From JANPPS01 sp965246925 (GTDB lineage: Bacteria > Pseudomonadota > Alphaproteobacteria > Acetobacterales > Acetobacteraceae): a stretch of 64,000 nucleotides of DNA. The position numbers and the translations under genes were made by a program. Shown one piece after another: positions 57,211-64,000 of this stretch. The DNA is taken from contig OZ251994.1 of assembly GCA_965246925.1 (NCBI GenBank), positions 1,178,001 through 1,242,000 of the forward strand. Direction: 5' to 3'. Below the pieces are notes generated by a model. It searched no databases and was not told where the DNA came from. It saw nothing but the letters and a program-made list of their open reading frames with translations. Each line of letters begins with the position of its first letter. The first letter of the stretch is position 1.

Positions 57211-58194
57211 CTACAGAGCCGCGGCTTTACGTTCCCCAAGGGCCGTAACCAAGGTCGTCGTCTCGACTCGGTTCGTGTCGGCGAGGACCGCTACCTTGGC
57301 TGCCTCGTCGGCGGCCCGGGCGATCTCAGCCTGACTGAGCCCAACCGCGGCCTCCAGAATGGGGGGCCACCGCAGGCCGTCCAATTGAAAAGTCGACAGA
57401 TAGGCTTCGAGGATCCCGCGCGTGACCTCCGGCGTAGGGACTCCATAGGTGATGACATCGTCGAATCGCCGGAACAACGCCTTGTCGAGAAGTTCCGGAT
57501 GATTGGTCGCTGCTACGATAAGGCTCGGTCCGTTGTCGTTTTCCAGAAATTGGAGGAAGGAATTGAGCACGCGCCGGATCTCTCCGACGTCGTTGGGACC
57601 CGCCCGCTGAGCGCCGATCGCATCAAATTCGTCAAAGAAGTAGACACCGCGCTGGGCAGCAACCGCGTCGAACACGAGGCGCAGCCGCGACGCGGTCTCG
57701 CCCAGCTGCTTGCCTATTAGGCCGTCATAGAGGACCGTAAACAGGGGCAGTTTCAGCTCACCGGCCAGCGCCGCCGCCGTCATGGTCTTGCCGGAACCGG
57801 GCGGTCCAACCAGCAGCAACTTTCGCCGTGGCGCCAGCCCGCGCGCACGCAAGCGCGCCTGCTGCCGTTGTTCTAAAAGGATGCGGCCGATCCGCTCCTT
57901 CAGCCCCACCGTCAGGACCATGTTGTTGACGCGGACGTCGGAGTAGCGGGCGGCCAGGACGCTGGTGAGTTCGCCTTTCGGCTGCGCCATCGGCACCGGG
58001 CCGGCCCCGCGTCGCGCCACCGTCGCGACCTTGCCCTTTGCCGCGTCGATTAGTTCCTGAAGCTCCTGCGCCAGCTTGCCATGGCCCTGACGGGCCTCAT
58101 GCGCCGCGAGCTGCGTGGCGACGGAGAGGAAGCGGTCCTCATCGCCGGCGACATGGCTTTGGAGCAGAGCGACAATGTGGCGTGCGGTGGTCAT
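57211..58194 (-). CDS. AAA+ ATPase partner of the subtilase
   Basis: I use the ATG at 58194 (MTTARHIVALLQSHV). The 327-residue protein has a helical N-terminus and a classical AAA+ module: Walker A GPPGSGKT at 130-137, Walker B VYFFDEFDA with Asp188/Glu189, sensor 1 LIVAATNHPELLD and an arginine-finger-like RRFDD. The closest relatives by eye are FtsH/katanin-type AAA+ proteins. It is encoded first in a two-gene operon and may unfold or deliver substrates to the protease, or hold it inactive until triggered. Confidence 0.85.
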   Translation of the reverse strand: MTTARHIVALLQSHVAGDEDRFLSVATQLAAHEARQGHGKLAQELQELIDAAKGKVATVARRGAGPVPMAQPKGELTSVLAARYSDVRVNNMVLTVGLKERIGRILLEQRQQARLRARGLAPRRKLLLVGPPGSGKTMTAAALAGELKLPLFTVLYDGLIGKQLGETASRLRLVFDAVAAQRGVYFFDEFDAIGAQRAGPNDVGEIRRVLNSFLQFLENDNGPSLIVAATNHPELLDKALFRRFDDVITYGVPTPEVTRGILEAYLSTFQLDGLRWPPILEAAVGLSQAEIARAADEAAKVAVLADTNRVETTTLVTALGERKAAAL

Positions 58195-58388
58195 TGATCC
58201 TGGAGGTGTTGCGTTTCGGAAACAGCGAACCATACCCGTCCCGCGCGCGGCCGTATCGCGGAAACGCCCGTAGGTCGTCTGGGCCGGCTTGATTGGGTGG
58301 TCCTGTTGCCCTGTAGACTCACAATCAGGGTCGTCCTACCGCGTCACATCGGTTGTGATCGCGTCGACTCGGGCGGTAAACGGCAGCG

Positions 58389-59750
58389 TTAGGCGCCATG
58401 GCGGCGAACAAGTTTGCTCTGGGATGCCAAATCAGTGATCCCAGGGTCTTGCAGCCGCACCGCGCCTCCGTCGGCGCTACGCGCAAGGGCAACGTGCCTG
58501 CGTCCGTTCGCCTTATCATCGAGAAGCAGAGCGATCTCCCCAGCCACACGATCGGCACCGACACGCAATGCTTCATCGATATGCACGTAGCGCTGGGTTA
58601 CGCCACGTGCCGCATGGCCCAGGAGGGCCGCGATCGTCAGCTCAGAAAACCCGAGGTCGCCCGCGACGCTGGCGAACGTGTGCCGTAGGACATGCGGCGT
58701 AATCCCCTCGAGCTGTGCGCGGGCGCAAACCCGGTCGAGCACGCGAACTATGCCGATGAAGTGGCCTTCGCCCCAATCCGCCGGGAATAAGTAGGGCGAT
58801 CCCTTTCGGGCGGCCTGACCTTCGATGAGGTCGCAAGCCGCTTTGCCGATTACACGGACCTGCGCCCCGCTCTTCGTGTCGGGAAAGCGGATGCAGCGCG
58901 CTTCGGCGTCGAACCAGCTTCGTTGCAGGCCGAGCCCTTCTAGCCGCCGGAACCCAGTCAGGAGCAACAGCCGAACCGCAGCCAGGCCTTTCGCGTGCTC
59001 GCCCTCGTCGGCCAGCTCCCGCATCGCACTCCCCAAGGCGGCGATCTCGCTCGTGCTGAGACGGCGCTCACGGGGTTTGCTGGCAAGCCGGCGCACGCCG
59101 CGCGCCGGGTTCTCCTCGATCAGTCCCAGCCGCACCGCATGTTCGAGAATGGCGTGTAGGGTCGAGACGGTACGAGCGGCCACGCCTTCGCCGCCGGTCG
59201 TGGCCCCGCCGCGGCTACCAGCACGGGCCTTGGCGGTCTTGCCGCGTGCGATGTCGGCCTGCATGCCTTCGATGTCGCCAAGCCGCACGCTGCGCATCTG
59301 CTTCGCCCCGATCAGCGGCTTGATGTGTGCCTCGACTCGGCTGCGGTCCATCGCAATGGTGGACGCCTTGATCGGGCGATTACGGCGTCCGAGAATTCGG
59401 CCTTCGCCGGCCTCGCGCAGATACCAGTCGCATACCTCGGCGATGGTCATCGTGCCGCGGTCGCTGGCAGTCACTTCCGCAGGGTCCACGCCCTTGGAGA
59501 CCGCGAGGAGGCGCTCGTGCGCATCGATCCGCGCCTGCTCGACGGTCATCAGCCCGAACCGTCCGATCACCGTGCGGCGGTGGCGCCCTGACTGCATTCG
59601 ATACTGCACGATGAAGCTCTTCAGGCCCTGCGGGCTGACCCGGACACCAAAGCCTTTCAGCTCCCGATCCCACACGAAGAGATCGGAACCTGGGAGTCCA
59701 ACCTTCGAAGGTTTCAAACCCTCGACCACACGTTTCGTGAGTTTTTCCAT
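58389..59750 (-). CDS. int: Tyrosine site-specific integrase
   Basis: The 453-residue integrase (ATG 59750, MEKLTKRVVEGLKPSK) has the N-terminal arm domain of P4-type phage integrases (DLFVWDRELKGFGVRVSPQG), a SAM-like core-binding domain, and the catalytic set Arg268 (TGFRRLEG), His353/Arg356 (HVLRHTFAS), His379 (LLGHAARG) and Tyr388. It reads away from the attachment site, which lies about 200 bases upstream of its start. It should insert the element into tRNA-Gly and, with a directionality factor such as the AlpA-like protein, excise it. Confidence 0.93.
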   Translation of the reverse strand: MEKLTKRVVEGLKPSKVGLPGSDLFVWDRELKGFGVRVSPQGLKSFIVQYRMQSGRHRRTVIGRFGLMTVEQARIDAHERLLAVSKGVDPAEVTASDRGTMTIAEVCDWYLREAGEGRILGRRNRPIKASTIAMDRSRVEAHIKPLIGAKQMRSVRLGDIEGMQADIARGKTAKARAGSRGGATTGGEGVAARTVSTLHAILEHAVRLGLIEENPARGVRRLASKPRERRLSTSEIAALGSAMRELADEGEHAKGLAAVRLLLLTGFRRLEGLGLQRSWFDAEARCIRFPDTKSGAQVRVIGKAACDLIEGQAARKGSPYLFPADWGEGHFIGIVRVLDRVCARAQLEGITPHVLRHTFASVAGDLGFSELTIAALLGHAARGVTQRYVHIDEALRVGADRVAGEIALLLDDKANGRRHVALARSADGGAVRLQDPGITDLASQSKLVRRHGA

Positions 59751-59953
59751 GCCTGCCAAGCGGTTGCACCGAATCTGCTTCCGAGATACACTTTTAGCCT
59801 GCTCGGAAGCAGAATGGAAGGCTTTGGGGGAAAGTGGCGGGGCTACCGTGGCGTGCTGTCGGCGGCTCAACGTCTCAATGTCCGCTGTAAGATTAGTAGG
59901 TTAGCGAAGTATGGCGAACTGCTGGATATCCTGGCGTAGGCCCCTCGGGCACG

Positions 59954-59998
59954 TTGCCAAGGTTGGGGTCGAGGGTTCGAATCCCTTCGCCCGCTCCA
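59954..59998 (+). other. Attachment site: 3' fragment of tRNA-Gly(GCC)
   Basis: From the anticodon loop (TTGCCAA, GCC at 59,956-59,958) through the T-arm GAGGGTTCGAATCCC to the acceptor end CGCCCGC-T-CCA at 59,998 the sequence is a perfect tRNA-Gly 3' half with correct spacing (anticodon to CCA end as in a 76-base tRNA). Upstream bases do not form a 5' half: no matching GCGGGCG acceptor strand or D-arm is present. This is the chromosome-proximal att site left by integration; the restored tRNA should lie at the other end of the element. Confidence 0.85.
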
Positions 59999-60001
59999 GG
60001 A

Positions 60002-60964
60002 CTATATCCAGCCTCGGCGTTTGAAGTAGAGCAATGGCAAGATGGCGCTTAGCGCGATGACGAGCAGGCCGTAGGCGTAGCCGTACTCCCATTGTAGTTC
60101 TGGGATGGTTTTGAAGTTCATGCCGTAGATGGACGCGATCAGGGTCGGCGGGACGCCCACGACGGAGACGACGGTAAGGACTTTGATGCCGTTTGCTTGT
60201 TCTATGTTGATGAAGCCCAGCGTCGCATCAAGCAAGAACTGCACCTTGTTGGTCACCTGCGAATCATACTCCGCCAAGGACCCAATATCCCGCAGCAAGG
60301 TCTTGACCCGGGGCTGCATGTCGGCCGGAAACCAGGGGGCGGTGACGGCAGAGAACGACACGATGCGCTGGAGGCCCAGCAGGCTATCCCGCACGTTGGA
60401 AGTCCGCTCCCCGGCTAAACCTATCTCGCGCAGGATGGTGCGAAGGCGAGCGTCCTCCCGGGCGGCGTTGCGCTCCGCGCCTTCGGCCCGGAAGATGCGG
60501 TGCGAGAGGTCGTTCAACTTGGCGCCGATCAGCTCCAGCACGTCGGCAAGCCGGTCGGTAATGGCTTCGAGCAGGCCTATGAAGGCCGCGGCGCTGCAGC
60601 CGCCATGCCACCGCTCGGCAAAGCCGTCGAACACTGGCAGTTGCGCCGCGCGAACGGTGATCAAGTGCCGGGTGGACAGGACGAATCCCAGTGGCGCGGT
60701 CCGCGACTGACCGGCAGCGTCTAGATACGTCATGGGCGTGCTGAGCGTCAGCACGTCGTCCTCGTAGGATAACCGGCTGCTGCTTTCGATCTCGGCCAGT
60801 TCGGTATCGGCGGGGACGATCAGGCCGGTGGCGCGCTCGGCGGCCGCGCGCTCGGCATCTTCGGCATGGAATAGGTCGAACCAGGTGATCCCAGACAGAT
60901 CCGCCGCGTGTGGGCCGGGCTGAAAGGGCTGGCGCGGGATGGTGCCGGTATTCAGGAACAGCAT
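60002..60964 (-). CDS. corA: CorA-family divalent-cation (Mg2+) transporter
   Basis: This 320-residue protein (ATG 60964, MLFLNTGTIPRQP) has a long acidic cytoplasmic N-terminal domain and two C-terminal membrane helices. The signature GMN motif is in LIASIYGMNFKTIPELQW, and a basic C-terminus RRGWI follows. CorA pentamers import Mg2+ through the inner membrane. The gene is chromosomal, ends four bases from the tRNA-Gly fragment, and is divergent from trpB with 72 bases between starts. An in-frame extension further upstream would run antisense through trpB and is rejected. Confidence 0.88.
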   Translation of the reverse strand: MLFLNTGTIPRQPFQPGPHAADLSGITWFDLFHAEDAERAAAERATGLIVPADTELAEIESSSRLSYEDDVLTLSTPMTYLDAAGQSRTAPLGFVLSTRHLITVRAAQLPVFDGFAERWHGGCSAAAFIGLLEAITDRLADVLELIGAKLNDLSHRIFRAEGAERNAAREDARLRTILREIGLAGERTSNVRDSLLGLQRIVSFSAVTAPWFPADMQPRVKTLLRDIGSLAEYDSQVTNKVQFLLDATLGFINIEQANGIKVLTVVSVVGVPPTLIASIYGMNFKTIPELQWEYGYAYGLLVIALSAILPLLYFKRRGWI

Positions 60965-61036
60965 GCCGCAGCCTACACGGCCCGTGACCTGCCGCGCCAG
61001 GTGCGATATGACGGGACGGCAGTCCAGGAGCCCGCC

Positions 61037-62260
61037 TTGAACCAGATCTCTCCTACCCGCCCCAACAGTCTCCGCGCCGGGCCCGATGCGCGCGGGCGGT
61101 TCGGCACGTTCGGCGGGCGGTTCGTTGCGGAGACGCTGATGCCGCTCGTGTTGCAGGTGGAGCAGGCCTACGAGGCGGCCAAGGCCGACCCGGCCTTCCA
61201 GATCGAGCTGGACGCATACCTGAAGGACTATGTCGGACGGCCAAGCCCGCTCTGGTTCGCCGAGCGGCTGACCAAGGCGATCGGCGGCGCCCGGGTCTAT
61301 ATGAAGCGGGACGAGCTGAACCATACCGGCAGCCATAAGATCAACAACTGCATGGGCCAGATCCTGCTGGCCCGGCGCATGGGCAAGACGCGGATCATCG
61401 CCGAGACGGGCGCCGGGCAGCACGGGGTGGCGACGGCCACGGTCTGCGCGCTGTTCGGCCTGCCTTGTACGATATATATGGGTGCCACGGACGTGGAGCG
61501 GCAGAAGCCGAACGTGTTCCGCATGAAGCTGCTGGGCGCCGAGATCAACGCCGTGACCTCGGGCGCGGGCACGCTGAAGGACGCGATGAACGAGGCGATG
61601 CGGGACTGGGTCGCGCATGTGAGCGACACGTACTACCTGATCGGCACCGTCGCCGGGCCCCACCCCTACCCGGCCATGGTGCGGGATTTCCAGAGCATCA
61701 TCGGGACCGAGGCGCGGGCGCAGATCATGGAGGCCGAGGGCCGGCTGCCGGACGCCGTGGTGGCCGCGATCGGCGGCGGCAGCAACGCCATGGGCCTGTT
61801 CCACCCCTTCCTGGATGACGAGGTCCGGCTGATCGGCGTGGAGGCGGCCGGGCGCGGGCTGGACACGCACGAGCACGCGGCGAGCCTTAGCCGCGGCCGC
61901 CCCGGCGTGCTGCACGGCAACCGGACGTATTTGCTACAGGACGCGGACGGTCAAATTCAGGAGGCGCACAGCATCAGCGCCGGGCTGGACTATCCGGGTA
62001 TCGGGCCGGAACATTCCTGGCTCCACGAGATCGGCCGCGTGGAGTATGTGGCGGCCACGGATCAGGAGGCGCTGGACGCGTTCCAGCTGTGCACGCGAAC
62101 GGAGGGCATCATCCCCGCGCTCGAGCCGGCGCACGCCATCGCCCACGTGGCCAAGCTAGCCCCGGCGCTAGGCCCCGACGCCGTCATCGTCATGAACATG
62201 TGCGGGCGCGGCGACAAGGACATCTTCACCGTGGCCGAGCATCTGGGGGTCCGGCTGTGA
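61037..62260 (+). CDS. trpB: Tryptophan synthase beta chain
   Basis: I choose the TTG at 61037 (MNQISPTRPNSLRAGPD), because AGGAG lies six bases upstream and the product then has the normal TrpB N-terminus; this gives 407 residues. Landmarks are RGRFGTFGGRFVAETLMPL, the PLP lysine in HTGSHKINNC, the catalytic-loop sequence ETGAGQHGVATA and the phosphate-binding GGGSNAMG. It converts indole and serine to tryptophan in the alpha2beta2 complex. trpA follows after a repeat-filled gap, then accD, as in other alphaproteobacteria. Confidence 0.95.
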   Translation: MNQISPTRPNSLRAGPDARGRFGTFGGRFVAETLMPLVLQVEQAYEAAKADPAFQIELDAYLKDYVGRPSPLWFAERLTKAIGGARVYMKRDELNHTGSHKINNCMGQILLARRMGKTRIIAETGAGQHGVATATVCALFGLPCTIYMGATDVERQKPNVFRMKLLGAEINAVTSGAGTLKDAMNEAMRDWVAHVSDTYYLIGTVAGPHPYPAMVRDFQSIIGTEARAQIMEAEGRLPDAVVAAIGGGSNAMGLFHPFLDDEVRLIGVEAAGRGLDTHEHAASLSRGRPGVLHGNRTYLLQDADGQIQEAHSISAGLDYPGIGPEHSWLHEIGRVEYVAATDQEALDAFQLCTRTEGIIPALEPAHAIAHVAKLAPALGPDAVIVMNMCGRGDKDIFTVAEHLGVRL

Positions 62261-62271
62261 CGTGCGTTCTT

Positions 62272-62400
62272 CCCCCTCTCCCCTCGGGAGAGGGCCGGGG
62301 TGAGGGAGGCTGCAGGGGCCGGCCTCCGTCGCCTGCACGCCACACAAGGGCCAGCGCCGCTCATTCCCCTCACCCCCACCCTCTCCCGGAGGGAGAGGGG
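62272..62400. repeat. Intergenic palindromic repeat pair between trpB and trpA
   Basis: Two GC-rich units lie in inverted orientation. Unit 1 has CCCTCTCCC-CTC-GGGAGAGGG (62,274-62,294) followed by GGGTGAGGG. Unit 2 has CCCCTCACC followed by CCCTCTCCC-GGA-GGGAGAGGG (62,379-62,399). The layout is that of REP/MITE-like dispersed intergenic repeats. It can form strong hairpins in the trpB-trpA mRNA. Confidence 0.75.
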
Positions 62401-62429
62401 GCGGGCTGTTCTTTGATTGAGGCCGGCTC

Positions 62430-63257
62430 GTGAGCCGCATCGCCGCCCGGTTCGCCGCCCTCCGTCACGAAGGCCGCGGCGCGCTGATCCCGTTCCTCGA
62501 GGCCTACGACCCGGACCTCGCCACCAGCGCCGCCATCCTGGCCGGCATGCCCGGCGCCGGCGCCGACCTGATCGAGATCGGCATGCCGTTCACCGACCCC
62601 ATGGCGGACGGCCCGACCATCCAGGCCGCCGGCCTGCGCGGGTTGAAGGCCGGCGCCACGCTGGCGCGCACGCTGGACATGGTGCGCGTGTTCCGGCAGC
62701 AGGATCACGCGACCCCCGTGATCCTCATGGGCTACCTCAACCCCATCGACAGCTATGGCCCGCCCGAGTTCTGCGCCGACGCCGCCGAGGCCGGGGTGGA
62801 CGGCTTGATCGTCGTGGACCTCCCGACCGAGGAGGCGGACCTGCTGGTGCCGCACGCCCGGCAGCGGGGGCTCGATTTCATCCGGCTCATCGCCCCCACC
62901 ACGGACGACGCCCGCCTGCCGCTAGTGCTCGAAGGCAGCAGCGGCTTCGTCTATTACGTCAGCATCACCGGCATCACCGGCACCGTCAGCGCCACGATGG
63001 CGAGCCTCGAGGCCGCCATGCCGCGCATCCGGGCGGTAACGGACCTGCCGATCGCCATCGGCTTCGGCATCCGAACCCCGGTGCAGGCGGCCGAGGCCAC
63101 GCGGGTCGCGGACGGGGCCGTGGTCGCCTCCGCGCTGATCGAGACGCTGGCCAAGAGCCTGGTGGACGGTGCGGCCGGGCCCGATACGGTGCGGCTCGTG
63201 CTGGACCAGGTGCGCGCCCTGGCCGAGGGCGTCCGGCATGCAAGGGTGATGGCGTGA
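62430..63257 (+). CDS. trpA: Tryptophan synthase alpha chain
   Basis: This 275-residue protein with a GTG start at 62430 is preceded by GAGG at suitable spacing. It shows the TrpA motifs LIPFLEAYDPD, LIEIGMPFTDPMADGPTIQ (catalytic Glu and Asp61-type Asp), LMGYLNPI, GLIVVDLPTEEA, GFVYYVSITGITG (phosphate loop) and PIAIGFGI. It cleaves indole-3-glycerol phosphate to indole for TrpB. Its stop overlaps the accD start as GTGA, so the two are translationally coupled. Confidence 0.95.
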   Translation: MSRIAARFAALRHEGRGALIPFLEAYDPDLATSAAILAGMPGAGADLIEIGMPFTDPMADGPTIQAAGLRGLKAGATLARTLDMVRVFRQQDHATPVILMGYLNPIDSYGPPEFCADAAEAGVDGLIVVDLPTEEADLLVPHARQRGLDFIRLIAPTTDDARLPLVLEGSSGFVYYVSITGITGTVSATMASLEAAMPRIRAVTDLPIAIGFGIRTPVQAAEATRVADGAVVASALIETLAKSLVDGAAGPDTVRLVLDQVRALAEGVRHARVMA

Positions 63258-64000
63258 GCTGGCTAACCGAGTATGTCCGCCCGAAGATCCGCACCCTTTT
63301 GGGCCGGCGCGAGGTCCCGGACAATCTGTGGCAGCAATGCCCGCAATGCCAGACCATGCTGTTCACCCGCGACCTCGAGCGGAACTGCAAGGTATGCACC
63401 AGCTGCGGCCACCATCTGCGCCCCACCGCGTCCGAGCGGCTGGCCTATACGCTGGATGACGGCTTCACCCGGATCGAGCTGCCGCGCGCCCCGGCCGATC
63501 CGCTGAAGTTCAAGGATAGCAAGAAATACATCGACCGGCTGAAGGAAGCGCGCGACCGCACCGGGCTCGAGGACGCGATCCTGGTGGCACACGGCAGCAT
63601 CCTTGGTCAGCGTGCGGTCGTGGCCGCCATGGCGTTCGAGTTCATGGCCGGCACCATGGGGGCGGCCCTGGGTGAGGCGATCGTCGCCGCCGCGCGCCTG
63701 GCAGTGCTGCAGCAGGCGCCGCTGATCGTCTTCACCGCCAGCGGCGGCGCCCGTATGCAGGAGGGGGCCGTGAGCCTCATGCAGATGCCGCGCACGACCA
63801 TCGCGACGCAGATGGTTAAAGAGGCCGGCCTGCCGTTCATCACCGTGCTGACCGATCCCACCACGGGCGGCGTCACCGCGAGCTTCGCCATGCTGGGCGA
63901 CCTACAGATCGCCGAGCCCGGCGCCCTGATCGGCTTCGCCGGCAGCCGGGTGATCGAGCAGACGGTGCGCGAAACCCTGCCGGAAGGGTTCCAGCGGGCC
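63254..64000 (+). CDS. accD: Acetyl-CoA carboxylase carboxyltransferase subunit beta (5' part)
   Basis: The frame starts at GTG 63254 (MSWLTEYVRPKIRTLL) and is open to the window edge, giving 249 residues of about 290 or more. The N-terminal zinc ribbon is present (QQCPQCQTML and KVCTSCGHHL, four Cys), then the carboxyltransferase core LEDAILVAHGSILGQ, IVFTASGGARMQEG and LTDPTTGGVTASFAMLGD. AccD with AccA transfers the carboxyl group to acetyl-CoA in fatty-acid synthesis. The coupling to trpA is usual in alphaproteobacteria. Confidence 0.95.
   Translation, partial: MSWLTEYVRPKIRTLLGRREVPDNLWQQCPQCQTMLFTRDLERNCKVCTSCGHHLRPTASERLAYTLDDGFTRIELPRAPADPLKFKDSKKYIDRLKEARDRTGLEDAILVAHGSILGQRAVVAAMAFEFMAGTMGAALGEAIVAAARLAVLQQAPLIVFTASGGARMQEGAVSLMQMPRTTIATQMVKEAGLPFITVLTDPTTGGVTASFAMLGDLQIAEPGALIGFAGSRVIEQTVRETLPEGFQRA

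Noticed and set aside
59876..59998. Complete tRNA gene
   Set aside because: Only the 3' half pairs correctly; no 5' acceptor strand or D-arm precedes it.
60908..61036. Upstream ATG start for trpB
   Set aside because: Adds 43 residues absent from TrpB proteins; the TTG at 61037 has a good ribosome site and correct N-terminus.
60965..61915. N-terminal extension of the CorA gene
   Set aside because: Antisense to trpB and of shadow composition; CorA-like sequence starts at 60964.
1..64000. CRISPR arrays, insertion sequences and rRNA genes
   Set aside because: No regular repeat-spacer pattern, transposase or rRNA-like stretch was seen.

Overview
The window is high-GC alphaproteobacterial DNA in two parts. 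From about 60.0 kb to the right edge it is ordinary chromosome: a CorA-type transporter, then trpB, trpA and the start of accD. The trpB-trpA-accD order is typical of alphaproteobacteria; a Rhodospirillales/Acetobacterales-like host is my guess and is not proven. Everything left of about 59,998 is one integrated mobile element. Its right boundary is a 45-bp 3' fragment of a tRNA-Gly(GCC) gene (59,954-59,998), with a tyrosine integrase beside it. The left boundary and the intact tRNA lie outside the window.

The element has a mosaic plasmid/ICE backbone, almost all on the minus strand. It comprises a relaxase (DUF3363), lytic transglycosylase, TraF peptidase, DUF2840, RHH protein, ParA, RepA, AlpA-like HTH and DUF2285 protein (24.3-31.7 kb). 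Further right come DUF736, a membrane protein, a DUF2493 protein, a Toprim protein, a ParB-like protein and a DUF932 protein (42.0-50.7 kb). I see a few transfer genes but no full type IV secretion set.

Nearly all cargo looks like defence or biological conflict. (a) 1-23.8 kb is one minus-strand operon of about 11 genes. In transcription order it encodes a two-domain peptidoglycan hydrolase, a trypsin-NUC endonuclease fusion, a small Cys-rich protein, an NTPase with an effector-associated-like N-terminus, a STAND NTPase, a trypsin-like protease, a membrane protein, a peptidoglycan-binding protein, a lipoprotein and two giant proteins of unknown family (about 1,706 aa and more than 1,360 aa). 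This is the best candidate for an undescribed system. (b) A Type III restriction-modification pair lies at 32.4-38.4 kb. (c) An orphan gene pair follows at 38.4-39.5 kb. (d) A truncated UvrD-like helicase is abutted to a reverse transcriptase at 39.6-41.8 kb. (e) A Lit-like HExxH protein is at 43.1-44.0 kb. (f) An Avs-like STAND NTPase with an N-terminal PD-(D/E)xK-like nuclease is at 50.9-54.7 kb. (g) A subtilase/AAA+ ATPase pair is at 54.7-58.2 kb.

Six genes are split by a single-base length change in a 3-4 base homopolymer. Restoring one base gives an exact whole-codon length in each of the five that lie fully inside the window. Uncorrected consensus errors explain this better than gene decay, so I annotate these as single genes and give the break positions. 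Regulatory features include a 33-bp dyad before the XRE regulator, two copies of a structured leader at the same distance upstream of two backbone genes, and two convincing intrinsic terminators.
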